Part shown: in pieces, positions 8,374-16,583 of the stretch
Layout of the letters: each line of letters opens with the position of its first letter
Position numbering within the stretch: position 1 is the first letter of the stretch
NCBI RefSeq assembly: GCF_900111685.1
Contig: NZ_FOHX01000005.1
Span: 372,001 to 436,000 of the forward strand
Reading direction: 5' to 3'
DNA from: Nonomuraea wenchangensis
GTDB lineage: Bacteria; Actinomycetota; Actinomycetes; Streptosporangiales; Streptosporangiaceae
Length of the DNA stretch: 64,000 nt
The notes under the pieces: model-generated
Databases searched by the model: none
Seen by the model: only the letters and a program-made list of their open reading frames with translations
Told to the model about the DNA's origin: nothing
Made by a program: the position numbers and the translations under genes

Positions 8374-9771
8374 ATGGGACAAGACTTGGACAAGGAGCGC
8401 TTCTCGGAGGACGAGTTCCTCCGCTTCGGAGAGCGCATCCGCGAGCAGCTCGGCACGCTGCGCGAGCTGCTCGGCACCCCCGGCTTCGGTCAGGGGCCGG
8501 TGACGATCGGCGCGGAGCTGGAGCTGTTCCTCGTCGACGAGCGGGGCCGGCCCCTCCCGCACAACAGTGAGGTGCGCGAGACCCTCGGCGACCCCCGCGT
8601 GGTGCTGGAGCTCGGCCGCTACAACCTCGAGGTCAACCTGACCCCGACGACGCTGGAGGGCAAGCCCTTCGAGCTGCTGGGCGCCGAGATCCAGGACACC
8701 GTGACCAAGGTGGACGCGGCGGTCGAGGGCGGTGGCGCGCTGCCCATCGGCATCCTGCCCACGCTGGAGACCGAGGACTTCACGGTCGGCGCGATGAGCG
8801 ACCAGAACCGCTACCGGGCCATGAGCAGGGGTCTGCGCCGCCTGCGGCTGGAGCCGTTCCTCGTGAAGATCGACGATCTGGAGCTGTCGGTCGAGGACGT
8901 CATTTTGGAGAGCGCCAACACCTCCTGGCAGGTGCACATCCGCACCCCGCCGGAGCGCTTCGCCCGGCTGTTCAACGCCGCCCAGCTCGCCATCGGGCCG
9001 GTGCTGGCCGCCTGCGGCAACTCGCCGATCTTCCTCGGCCCGCGCAAGTGGGAGGAGACCCGCATCGCGCTGATGGAGGAGGCCGCCGACGACCGGGACG
9101 TGGCGCGGCTCGAACGGCGGGACGGCCGGGTCACGTTCGGCTCCGACTGGGTGCGCGAGGGCGCGATCGAGCTGTTCGAGCGGTACGTCGCGGACTACGA
9201 GCCCATCGTGCCCGACCTCGTCGACGGCGCCGCGCCCCACGAGGTGCCCGAGCTGCGGCTGCACCAGGGCACCATCTGGCAGTGGAACCGGCCCGTCTAC
9301 GACCCGGCCGACGGCGGCCACCTGCGCATCGAGATGCGGGCGCTGCCCGCCGGGCCCTCGTGCGCGGACATGGCCGCGAACACGGCGTTCCTGGTCGGGC
9401 TCACGCTCTCGCAGGCCGAACGGGACCTGACCGGCTACCGCTTCGCCGAGGCGTACCAGAACTTCTACCGCGCCGCCATGCACGGGCTGGACGCCAAGCT
9501 GTCCTGGCCCGGCTGGGACGGCGAGCACGAGGCCGCCGACCTCATTCTCAGGCTGCTGCCCGAGGCGCGCGAAGGGCTGCTGGGCGCGGGGGTGGCCCCC
9601 AGCGACGCCGATCGCGCCCTGGAGGTCATGGAGCAGCGCACGCGTCTTCGCCGTACGGGCGCGGTGTGGCAGCGCGAGACGCTGGAGCGCCTCGGCGGCG
9701 ACGTCGAGGAGCTGGTCCGCCGTTATCGTGAGCTGGCCCTGTCCGGATTGCCGGTGCATATGTGGCGTTGA
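8374..9771 (+). CDS. GCS2-type glutamate-cysteine ligase family protein
   Basis: Encodes 465 aa. The N-terminus carries the GCS2 signature VTIGAELELFLVDERG, followed by NLEVNLTP and the later LHQGTIWQWNRPVYD/EMRALPAGPS segments of carboxylate-amine ligases. These ATP-grasp-like enzymes link an amino acid to a carboxylate, as in glutamate-cysteine ligase or the mycothiol-era EgtA; which amine is used here cannot be told. ATG 8374 is preceded by GTTAGGGGTG. Upstream in-frame codons to 8299 lack homology. No ergothioneine genes adjoin it, so an EgtA assignment is not supported. Confidence 0.87.
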   Translation: MGQDLDKERFSEDEFLRFGERIREQLGTLRELLGTPGFGQGPVTIGAELELFLVDERGRPLPHNSEVRETLGDPRVVLELGRYNLEVNLTPTTLEGKPFELLGAEIQDTVTKVDAAVEGGGALPIGILPTLETEDFTVGAMSDQNRYRAMSRGLRRLRLEPFLVKIDDLELSVEDVILESANTSWQVHIRTPPERFARLFNAAQLAIGPVLAACGNSPIFLGPRKWEETRIALMEEAADDRDVARLERRDGRVTFGSDWVREGAIELFERYVADYEPIVPDLVDGAAPHEVPELRLHQGTIWQWNRPVYDPADGGHLRIEMRALPAGPSCADMAANTAFLVGLTLSQAERDLTGYRFAEAYQNFYRAAMHGLDAKLSWPGWDGEHEAADLILRLLPEAREGLLGAGVAPSDADRALEVMEQRTRLRRTGAVWQRETLERLGGDVEELVRRYRELALSGLPVHMWR

Positions 9772-9834
9772 GTCACAACCATCCCCCTTCTCATTCCGTC
9801 ACACTGGGTAAAAGGACGGAAAAGGAAGGAAGTT

Positions 9835-10863
9835 ATGTCGGTGACGGGGATGGTAATAACCGATAAATCACCTTTCGCCCTGAAAAGGGCGACGGGGGAC
9901 CTCGCAGACGGAGCGGCCAAACTGGCCGAGGAGATCGGCGCCACCGCCGTCGAGGCGGTGCTGGCCCAGGCCAACCGGGCGGCGGCACGCAGGGGAGCGA
10001 CCGCCGCCCTCGGCCCGATGCAGCCCAGACCGGCCGAATGGTACGCCTTCGACGCCGGCGACCAGGACACCGTCGACTGGTACCCGCAAGGGCTCACCGG
10101 CAGCACGGACTCCGGCGCGATCGGCGTGCCCACGCTCGTCGTGAGCTGGTACTTCAAGCCGACGGCCGGCGAGCGCGGCATCCGGGTGTCGTTCCTGAGC
10201 CCGCGGACGCTGAAGTACCGGCACGCGCTGCTCGTGCTGGCCAAGCCGGACGGCTCGTACGGGCCGATCAACATCCACGCGGGCGGCATCGCCATCGACG
10301 GCGACCTGCTCTACGTGGCCGACACGGTGCGCGGCCTGCGCGTGTTCGACCTCCGCCGCATCCTGGACCTGCGCACCGCCCAGAACGACCTCGGCGACGC
10401 CGACCGCATCGGCCGGGCGGGCGGCAAGTTCCACGCCTTCGGCTACCGCTACGTCATCCCGCAGACCGACATGTGGCGGCTCGCGAACCCCGGCCCCGTC
10501 TTCTCCTTCGTCTCGCTCGACCGCAGCGGCGGCACCGGCAAGCTGATCACCGGCGAGTACCGCGAGAACGACCCCGGCGGCCGGGTGGCCCGCTGGAACC
10601 TGCCCTTCTCGGGCGGCGAGCCCGCCGAGGCGTACGTCATGGGCCAGTCCAAGATCCAGGGCGCGCTCTCGCAGGGCGCCACCTGGTACCTCAGTCAGAC
10701 CGGCGGCTCGGCCCGCAACGGCAAGCTGCTGGTGCACCGCGGCGGCCAGTTCCAGACCAGGCCGTTCCCCATCGGCCCGGAGGACCTCACCGTGCAGGAC
10801 GGCAGGCTGTGGAGCCTCACGGAGTTCAAAGGGAGGCGCGTCGTCTTCGGCGTCGGCCTGTGA
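9835..10863 (+). CDS. Conserved hypothetical protein, probable beta-propeller-like fold
   Basis: Encodes 342 aa. I do not recognise a named family. The N-terminal 60 residues are helical and Ala-rich. The rest alternates short beta-strand segments such as HAGGIAIDGDLLYVAD and RGLRVFDLRRIL, the pattern of NHL/SMP-type propeller blades, and ends in EDLTVQDGRLWSLTEF. No signal peptide is evident despite the propeller-like body. ATG 9835 has an excellent AAGGAAGG ribosome site. It is a single-gene unit between the GCS2-like gene (63 bases upstream) and the convergent paaX-type regulator. Confidence 0.8.
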   Translation: MSVTGMVITDKSPFALKRATGDLADGAAKLAEEIGATAVEAVLAQANRAAARRGATAALGPMQPRPAEWYAFDAGDQDTVDWYPQGLTGSTDSGAIGVPTLVVSWYFKPTAGERGIRVSFLSPRTLKYRHALLVLAKPDGSYGPINIHAGGIAIDGDLLYVADTVRGLRVFDLRRILDLRTAQNDLGDADRIGRAGGKFHAFGYRYVIPQTDMWRLANPGPVFSFVSLDRSGGTGKLITGEYRENDPGGRVARWNLPFSGGEPAEAYVMGQSKIQGALSQGATWYLSQTGGSARNGKLLVHRGGQFQTRPFPIGPEDLTVQDGRLWSLTEFKGRRVVFGVGL

Positions 10864-10906
10864 CCGGGCGTGCGGGCCGGGCGGTGAACCGGCATCTGGA
10901 CCGGGC

Positions 10907-11638
10907 TCAGCCGGCGAGGTGCCGGAGCAGGACCTCGCGGTAGCGGGCGTCGAAGGCGTCGTAGCGGGCCCGCAGCTGCGCGCCCGGCCAGCCCGCCGGC
11001 AGCAGCTCCGGCGGCAGCAGCGGATCGGCCAGCAGGTGGCGCAGCACCGCGGCCGACACCAGGAAGCCCTCCGCCAGCCCGTCCGCCAGCCCTTCCACCC
11101 GCTCCAGTGCCCCCTCCAGCCGGCGGGCCTCGGCCGCCCAGCCGTCGAGATCCCACAGCAGGGGAGTGGGATCGCCGTGCGGACGGCCGTCGATGAGCGT
11201 GCACTGGGCCGTGACGACCTCAGGCCAGGCGGGGCGCACCAGGTTGGCCGGCCGCATCCAGGTGCCCTCGCGCAGCTCGGCCAGGCGCAGCGCGGTCATC
11301 GCGTGCCGCAGCGCGGCCCGGTCGGCGGGCGCGCGCCGCTCGGCGGTGACCACCGCCACCTCCCACGTGCCGTCCCAGGGCCTGACGTGGGGGTCGCGGC
11401 TCTCGTCCTGGCGGGCCTGGCGCTCGACCAGGCGCGGCGAGAGCGTGTAGAAGCCGTTCTCCTGTACGAGGTCGCCCGCCGCCACCATGCGGGACAGCGC
11501 CACCCGTACGGTGCCCTCGGCGACCCCGAACAGCGCGCCGATGCGGACGAGGTGGCGGGCGGGCAGGCGCGGGGGATGGCTGCCCAGCAGCGCGCTCAGC
11601 ACGGCCGAACGGGCGCTCAAGGTATTACGCTCTTCCAT
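10907..11638 (-). CDS. PaaX-family transcriptional regulator
   Basis: Encodes 243 aa with the PaaX layout: an N-terminal winged helix (residues 5-65, VAEGTVRVALSRMVAAGDL), a central domain with WDGTWEVAVVTAERR, and a C-terminal helical domain. PaaX repressors sense phenylacetyl-CoA or related acyl-CoAs. This gene is divergent from an AidB-type acyl-CoA dehydrogenase with only 31 bases between start codons, so an acyl-CoA effector is plausible. The C-terminal segment ends LPAGWPGAQLRARYDAFDARYREVLLRHL, shown here as partial family match (AQLRARYDAFDARY). Confidence 0.9.
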   Translation of the reverse strand: MEERNTLSARSAVLSALLGSHPPRLPARHLVRIGALFGVAEGTVRVALSRMVAAGDLVQENGFYTLSPRLVERQARQDESRDPHVRPWDGTWEVAVVTAERRAPADRAALRHAMTALRLAELREGTWMRPANLVRPAWPEVVTAQCTLIDGRPHGDPTPLLWDLDGWAAEARRLEGALERVEGLADGLAEGFLVSAAVLRHLLADPLLPPELLPAGWPGAQLRARYDAFDARYREVLLRHLAG

Positions 11639-11643
11639 CGCGT

Positions 11644-11664
11644 GTCGAGTATATGTAACACTCG
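11644..11664. promoter_or_regulatory. Candidate operator between paaX-type regulator and aidB-type gene
   Basis: The 31-base gap between the divergent starts contains the inverted repeat CGAGT (11646-11650), nine bases, ACTCG (11660-11664), with alternative arms GTGT/ACAC. The gap is too short for two conventional promoters with leaders, so at least one transcript is likely leaderless or starts inside the opposing gene. A regulator bound here would control both genes. No experimental support. Confidence 0.35.
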
Positions 11665-11669
11665 CAGTT

Positions 11670-13367
11670 ATGGGGCGCTATCTCATCGAACCCTTCGACC
11701 GCAGCGACCGTTACGCCACCGAGCGCTACCAGGGCGCGGCCGGGCGCAACTGGTGGGCCTGCGATCCCACGCTGCACCTGCTCATGCGGCACCACCTGGG
11801 CGACGGCTACGCCTGGGCCGAGCCGCACCTCGACCGGCTCGGCGCGCTCATGGGCGGGCCTGTCGCCGCCTGGGCGGAGGAGACCGACCGCAACCCGCCG
11901 CGCCTGGAGAAGTACGACAAGTGGGGCAGGGACGTCAGCGAGGTCGTCATGCCGCCGTCGTTCCAGGCCGCCCGGCAGGCGCTCATGGCCGACAACTTCA
12001 CCTCGCCCGCCTTCGCCCAGCAGGCCAGAGCCAACGGGGCGAACCCGTCCGCGCTCGCCGCCGCCTGGACGTACATGCTCGACCAGGCCGACATCGGGAT
12101 GGGCTGCGCGCTCGGCACAGGCGGCGACATGGTGGTGCAGCTCGCCGAGAAGCACGCGCCCGAGGACGTCCGCGACCGGGTACGGGAGATCTTCGCCAAC
12201 GGCTACTACTCCGGCGAGGCCGCTCAGATGTTCACCGAGCGGACCGGCGGCTCCGACCTCGCCGCTCTGGAGGCCGCGGCCGTGCCCGCCGGCGACGCCT
12301 GGCTGCTGACCGGCTTCAAGTGGTTCGCCTCCAACGCCAACGGCTCGGCGTTCGTGGTGCTCGCCCGGCTGCCCGAAGGAACGGTGGCGCCGTTCCTCGT
12401 GCTCTGGGAGCGGCGGGACGGCAGCCGCAACGGCGTACGCATCCGGCGGCTCAAGGACAAGCTCGGCACCCGGTCGGTGGCGTCGGGCGAGGTCGAGTTC
12501 GCGGACGCGGAGGCGTTCCTGCTCATGGACCGCCCGGACGCCGACGGCCGGGCACGCGACGCAGCCACGCCGGGCGGCTCGGCCTCCGGGCTCGGCACCA
12601 TGATGAAGCTCACCAACGGCTCCCGACTCGGCGTCGCCATGATGGGCCTCGGCGTGGCCCGGCGAGCGCTGGTCGAGTCGATCTGCTACGCCCGCGCCCG
12701 CGAGGCGTTCGGCCGGCCGCTCGCCGAGCAGCCGCTGATGCGCCGCAAGCTGGCCGAACTTGTCGTCGAGGCGGAGGCCGCGCAGGCGCTCGTCTTCGAC
12801 GGCCACCTCGGGCCGCGCCTGCGGCTCGCCCCGGCCCTGGTCAAGCTGCGCGCCTCCCGGCTCGGCCTCACCGCCGCGAGCGACGCCGTCGAGGTGCACG
12901 GCGGCAACGGCTACATCGAGCAGTGGCCGGTCGCCCGCCTGCTGCGCGACGCCCAGGTCAACCCGATCTGGGAGGGCGGCGACCACATCCTCTGCCTGGA
13001 CGTGCGCCGCGCCATGGCCAAGGAACAGGCCCACCTGCCCTTCCTCGACCGGCTGCGGACCGCCGCCACCTCCGACCTGGTGCACGCCCGCATCGACGAC
13101 CTCACCAAGGCGATCAACGCCTGGGCCGCCCTGGAGCCCGCCGTGGCCGAGGCCCGGCTGTATCCGCTGGCGCAGTTCATGGCCGACGTCTACGCCGCCG
13201 CCCTGCTGGAGGAGCAGGCCGGCTGGGGCCTGGACGACGGCCGCAAGTCGCTGGTCGCCCGCCTGTACGCCGAAGCCCATCTGGCCGACCGCGGCCCCCT
13301 GCGCGGCCTCGACGCCCCCGCCGAGGACCCCTTCGACGCACTCGTCGCGGGAGCTTTCACCGGCTGA
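11670..13367 (+). CDS. AidB-type acyl-CoA dehydrogenase
   Basis: Encodes 565 aa. The three-part acyl-CoA dehydrogenase fold is present with the FAD-site motif MFTERTGGSDL, the helix GARRALVESICYAR-like stretch near residue 330, and the AidB hallmark EVHGGNGYIEQWPVARLLRD followed by PIWEGGDHILCLD. AidB relatives bind FAD and DNA or act on short branched acyl-CoAs. ATG 11670 (MGRYLIEPFDR) fits the family start; the frame extends upstream into the regulator without homology. It is probably controlled by the divergent PaaX-type repressor and ends before a strong hairpin. Confidence 0.9.
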   Translation: MGRYLIEPFDRSDRYATERYQGAAGRNWWACDPTLHLLMRHHLGDGYAWAEPHLDRLGALMGGPVAAWAEETDRNPPRLEKYDKWGRDVSEVVMPPSFQAARQALMADNFTSPAFAQQARANGANPSALAAAWTYMLDQADIGMGCALGTGGDMVVQLAEKHAPEDVRDRVREIFANGYYSGEAAQMFTERTGGSDLAALEAAAVPAGDAWLLTGFKWFASNANGSAFVVLARLPEGTVAPFLVLWERRDGSRNGVRIRRLKDKLGTRSVASGEVEFADAEAFLLMDRPDADGRARDAATPGGSASGLGTMMKLTNGSRLGVAMMGLGVARRALVESICYARAREAFGRPLAEQPLMRRKLAELVVEAEAAQALVFDGHLGPRLRLAPALVKLRASRLGLTAASDAVEVHGGNGYIEQWPVARLLRDAQVNPIWEGGDHILCLDVRRAMAKEQAHLPFLDRLRTAATSDLVHARIDDLTKAINAWAALEPAVAEARLYPLAQFMADVYAAALLEEQAGWGLDDGRKSLVARLYAEAHLADRGPLRGLDAPAEDPFDALVAGAFTG

Positions 13368-13400
13368 CGCAGGAACGCGCCGGTCCCGGCCGAAACACAG

Positions 13401-13436
13401 GTCCCAGGAGGGACGGCGAGCCGACCCTCCTGGGAC
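13401..13436. terminator. Bidirectional hairpin terminator
   Basis: GTCCCAGGAGGG (13401-13412) and its perfect reverse complement CCCTCCTGGGAC (13425-13436) are separated by 12 bases. It lies between the convergent aidB-type and Rpn-like genes. No U-run follows on either side, as is common in actinomycetes. Confidence 0.7.
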
Positions 13437-13442
13437 AGGACG

Positions 13443-14336
13443 CTACTGGCCGGACTCGTCGAACAGTTCGTCGGCCGTCTGGACGGTGGCAGCGCGCGCG
13501 GCCCAGGCTTCGAGCGTCTCGACGTCGGTGCAGTCGGTGACACGGGCGCGGACGTCGTCGGTGACGTCGAGCCCTCGCGCGGAGAGGAACAGCAGCACCA
13601 GCTTCGCCGCCTCCCGAGCCTTGCCCTCTGCCTTGCCTTCCGCCTTGCCTTCTTCGAGGCCGCGGCCGTAGTGCTCGCGGGCGAAGGGGCTGTACACCGG
13701 CCAGGACGTGGACGCCATGAGTTCCTCCAACAGGCACCGGATCTCGAACGAGGACATGCTGTACGCGTATTCAGTGTACTTCGAAGCGTAATCAGTGGCC
13801 GTGTCGTTCAGCGCTGCCGTGAACGCCTCCACCACCTTCCGCTGCTGGCCGTGCACCATCACCGACATGACCGCCAGCGCCATGTTGGCGGCGGCCTGTG
13901 CCGGGTCGGTGATGACCGGGATGTCGTCGGGCCCCAGGACCCGCGCCTGGAAGCGGTAGCCGGTCAGCCCGCTGTCGATCGGCTGCGCGTAATGCTTGGC
14001 GGCGGCGCGGTCGGGGCAGACGATCAGGACCGTCACGTCGCACTTCATGAGGAGCCACAGTGCGGCGGCGTACCGGGAGAGTTGTATCGGGTCCTTGGAT
14101 TTGTCCTGCTGGATTTCGACGATGACGGCGTGCAGAGGGGAGGTGTGCGGCCCCAGACTGAGGACCACGTCGGCGTCGAAGTCGACCGAGGACCGGGTGT
14201 TGAAGGTGCGCTCCTCCTGGCGGATCAAGGGGGTGTCAGGAAGGGGCACGCCCATGTGGTCGCGCAGGAGCCGCACCGCCAACTCTGGCTGTTCGGTGAA
14301 CATCTGGGCTAGTGCGTCATGTGGGGGGGATGGCAT
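13443..14336 (-). CDS. Rpn/YhgA-like PD-(D/E)xK nuclease family protein
   Basis: Encodes 297 aa. The N-terminal half resembles the PD-(D/E)xK core of Rpn recombination-promoting nucleases: DADVVLSL near residue 55 and VIVEIQQDK near residue 75 supply the acidic and Glu-x-Gln pair. A repeated EGKAEGKAEGKA linker near residue 230 leads to a C-terminal segment (LFLSARGLDVTDDVRARV...DELF) common in actinobacterial paralogues. These genes are usually multicopy and may respond to or process foreign DNA. Activity of this copy is untested. Convergent with aidB-type gene; 101 bases separate its start from the crotonase ATG. Confidence 0.72.
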   Translation of the reverse strand: MPSPPHDALAQMFTEQPELAVRLLRDHMGVPLPDTPLIRQEERTFNTRSSVDFDADVVLSLGPHTSPLHAVIVEIQQDKSKDPIQLSRYAAALWLLMKCDVTVLIVCPDRAAAKHYAQPIDSGLTGYRFQARVLGPDDIPVITDPAQAAANMALAVMSVMVHGQQRKVVEAFTAALNDTATDYASKYTEYAYSMSSFEIRCLLEELMASTSWPVYSPFAREHYGRGLEEGKAEGKAEGKAREAAKLVLLFLSARGLDVTDDVRARVTDCTDVETLEAWAARAATVQTADELFDESGQ

Positions 14337-14437
14337 GAACCCATTGTGACATGAGAAATACTCTGCGTGATCAAAGATGATCTACAACCATGGTTGCTCT
14401 GGGCGTACGCTCGGCGGAGCTCAGTGAGGAGGGCCTG

Positions 14438-15178
14438 ATGGCCGTACGGGTGGAGCGCCAGGGATCTGTCATCACCGTGGTGATCAGCCGGCCGGAGGCG
14501 CGCAACGCCGTCGATCGGGCGACCGCCGATGCGCTCGCGGACGCCTTTCGCGGCTTCGAGGAGTCCGATGCCGACGTGGCGGTGTTGTGGGGCGAGGGCG
14601 GCACGTTCTGCGCGGGCGCGGACCTCAAGGCGATGGACAACCACGTCGGTGAGGAAGGCGACGGGCCCATGGGGCCGACCAGGATGCGTCTGGGCAAGCC
14701 CGTCATCGCCGCCGTCGCCGGTCACGCGGTGGCGGGCGGGCTTGAGCTGGCCCTGTGGTGCGATCTGCGGGTGGCCGAGGAGGACGCGGTGTTCGGGGTG
14801 TTCTGCCGCAGGTGGGGCGTGCCGCTCATCGACGGCGGCACGGTACGCCTGCCGAGGCTCGTCGGTACGTCCCGCGCCATGGACATGATCCTCACCGGGC
14901 GGCCGGTCGGTGCGCGGGAGGCGTACGAGATGGGGCTGGCCAACAGGGTCGTCCCTAGCGGTGAGGCTCGGTCGCGTGCCGAGGAGCTGGCTCGTGAGAT
15001 CGCCCGTTTCCCGCAGGCGTGCCTGCGCGGCGACCGCCTGTCGGCGCTGGAGCAGGAGGGGCTCGGTGAGGCGGAGGCCATGCGCAACGAGCTGCGGCGC
15101 GGGCTGATGTCGCTGCCCGGCGCCAGGGACGGCGCGGCGCGCTTCGCCGGAGGCGCGGGCCGTCACGGCCGCTTCTGA
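14438..15178 (+). CDS. Crotonase/enoyl-CoA hydratase family protein
   Basis: Encodes 246 aa with the crotonase oxyanion-hole segments GTFCAGADLKAM and AGHAVAGGLELALWCD. In classical hydratases the first catalytic Glu follows AVFG..PE; here the equivalent stretch reads VFCRRWGVPLIDGG, so a hydratase with two Glu residues is unlikely and an isomerase, hydrolase or other crotonase reaction should be considered. ATG 14438 has GAGGAGGG seven bases upstream; the longer frame from 14390 lacks this. Single gene; no beta-oxidation partners adjacent. Confidence 0.88.
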   Translation: MAVRVERQGSVITVVISRPEARNAVDRATADALADAFRGFEESDADVAVLWGEGGTFCAGADLKAMDNHVGEEGDGPMGPTRMRLGKPVIAAVAGHAVAGGLELALWCDLRVAEEDAVFGVFCRRWGVPLIDGGTVRLPRLVGTSRAMDMILTGRPVGAREAYEMGLANRVVPSGEARSRAEELAREIARFPQACLRGDRLSALEQEGLGEAEAMRNELRRGLMSLPGARDGAARFAGGAGRHGRF

Positions 15179-15236
15179 CGCGGCCACTGCTGGCACGGCC
15201 CCGCTTCTGGCGCGGCCGTCTCTGACACGGCGCGCG
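15165..15236. repeat. Degenerate short GC-rich repeats after the crotonase gene
   Basis: Four imperfect copies of a GCC(N)TCTGRCRCG-like word occur with a period of about 15-18 bases, the first inside the crotonase stop region. They lie between two co-directional genes. Function unknown; they could be slipped-strand expansions of the gene end. Confidence 0.4.
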
Positions 15237-15275
15237 GGGCGGCTGATTGTCGGAGGGGGCACGTATCGTGAGGTC

Positions 15276-16475
15276 ATGCCTGAGATCGAGGTTGCCGGCC
15301 GCGAAGTGCGCATCACCAGCCCCGACAAGGTGGTCTTCCCGCGGAGCGGGCACACCAAGCTCGACCTGATCCGCTACTACCAGGCCGTCGGCGAGGCGGC
15401 GCTGCGGGGTGTGCACGGGCGGCCGATGGTGCTCAAGCGGTTCGTGCACGGCATCGAGGAGGAGGCGTTCTTCCAGAAGCGGGCTCCGGCCAAGCGGCCC
15501 GGCTGGATCGAGGTGGCCGAGCTGAAGTACCGCTCGGGGCTGAGCGCGGAGGAGGTCGTCTGCACCGATCTGGCACAGGTGTTGTGGGTGGTCAACCTCG
15601 GCTGCGTCGATCTCAACCCCCATCCCGTACGCGCCGACGACCTGTCCCGCCCCGACGAGCTGCGCATCGACCTCGACCCCGTGCCCGGCGTGCCGTGGTC
15701 CGACGTGCTGCGGACCGCCGAGGTGGCGCGGGAGGTGCTGGCCGACCACGGGCTCGTGGCGTGGCCCAAGACGTCCGGATCGCGCGGTTTCCACGTCTAC
15801 GCCAGGATCGAGCGGCGCTGGCCGTTCGCGAAGGTCCGCAAGGCGGCCGAGACGGTGGCCCGCGAGGTCGAGCGGCGCGCCCCCGACCTGGCCACCAGCC
15901 GCTGGTGGAAGGAAGAGCGGCACGGCGTGTTCGTCGACTTCAACCAGAACGCCTACGACCGCACGGTGGCCTCCGCCTACTCCGTGCGGGCCGTGGCCGA
16001 CGCCCGCGTGTCCACGCCCCTGACGTGGGACGAGGTGCCGGACTGCCGGCCGGAGCTGTTCACGATCGAGACCGTGCCCCGGCGGCTGGTCGAGCGCGGC
16101 GACCCCTGGGAGGACCTCGACCTGCATCCCGGCTCGCTCGATGGGCTGCTGGAGCTGGCCGAGGAGCTGGGGCCCGCGCCCAAGCCGCCCAAGGGCGAGG
16201 GGCGCAGGCGGCAGACGAAGCCGGTCATCGAGATCGCGCGGGCCGAGCACAAGGACGAGGCCCTGGCCGGTCTCGAACGCTGGAAAGCCAGGCACCCGGA
16301 GGCGGCGGCCCGGCTGGAGCCCGCCGACGTGCTGGTCGACGGGATGCGCGGGCGCAGCAGCGTCTGGTATCGCGTCCGGGTCAACCTGCACAACGTGCCC
16401 GAGGGCGAGCGTCCGGAGCAGGAGCCCTTGGAGGTCGACTACGACCCCTGGCAGCGCGCGGCCGGGGGCGGCTGA
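15276..16475 (+). CDS. LigD-type NHEJ polymerase-domain protein (PolDom, stand-alone)
   Basis: Encodes 399 aa. It matches the archaeo-eukaryotic-primase-like polymerase module of LigD: ITSPDKVVFP near the start, the metal-binding acidic pair in RIDLDPVPG, the KTSGSRGFHVY nucleotide-binding segment, and FVDFNQNAYDRT. The C-terminal third adds an accessory helical region ending in VDYDPW. In LigD this module fills gaps and adds ribonucleotides during end joining. No ligase, nuclease or Ku gene is in the window, so it would act with partners encoded elsewhere. Confidence 0.9.
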   Translation: MPEIEVAGREVRITSPDKVVFPRSGHTKLDLIRYYQAVGEAALRGVHGRPMVLKRFVHGIEEEAFFQKRAPAKRPGWIEVAELKYRSGLSAEEVVCTDLAQVLWVVNLGCVDLNPHPVRADDLSRPDELRIDLDPVPGVPWSDVLRTAEVAREVLADHGLVAWPKTSGSRGFHVYARIERRWPFAKVRKAAETVAREVERRAPDLATSRWWKEERHGVFVDFNQNAYDRTVASAYSVRAVADARVSTPLTWDEVPDCRPELFTIETVPRRLVERGDPWEDLDLHPGSLDGLLELAEELGPAPKPPKGEGRRRQTKPVIEIARAEHKDEALAGLERWKARHPEAAARLEPADVLVDGMRGRSSVWYRVRVNLHNVPEGERPEQEPLEVDYDPWQRAAGGG

Positions 16476-16560
16476 GCGCATCCTGCGCGCGGCCGGGGTG
16501 GCTGAGCGCGTCCTGCGCGCGCCCGGGGTGGCTGAGGGCGTCCCGCAACCGCGCGCAGGA
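16471..16560. repeat. 30-bp tandem repeat, three units
   Basis: Units at 16471-16500 and 16501-16530 (GCTGAGCGC..TCCTGCGCGC..) differ at only two or three positions; a third, degraded unit follows at 16531-16560. The first unit includes the PolDom stop codon. The array also provides arms of the adjacent terminator. Confidence 0.75.
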
Positions 16561-16566
16561 CGCCCT
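16535..16566. terminator. Hairpin between convergent genes
   Basis: AGGGCGTCC (16535-16543) pairs with GGACGCCCT (16558-16566) around a 14-base loop. An alternative 13-bp perfect pairing joins 16508-16520 with 16551-16563. Located between the ends of the PolDom and GH5 genes; probably works in both directions. Confidence 0.6.
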
Positions 16567-16583
16567 TGCCGCGAGCGCGGGTG

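Noticed and set aside
8374-9771. egtA assignment for the GCS2 protein
   Set aside because: Ergothioneine genes egtB-D are not adjacent, and GCS2 paralogues are common.
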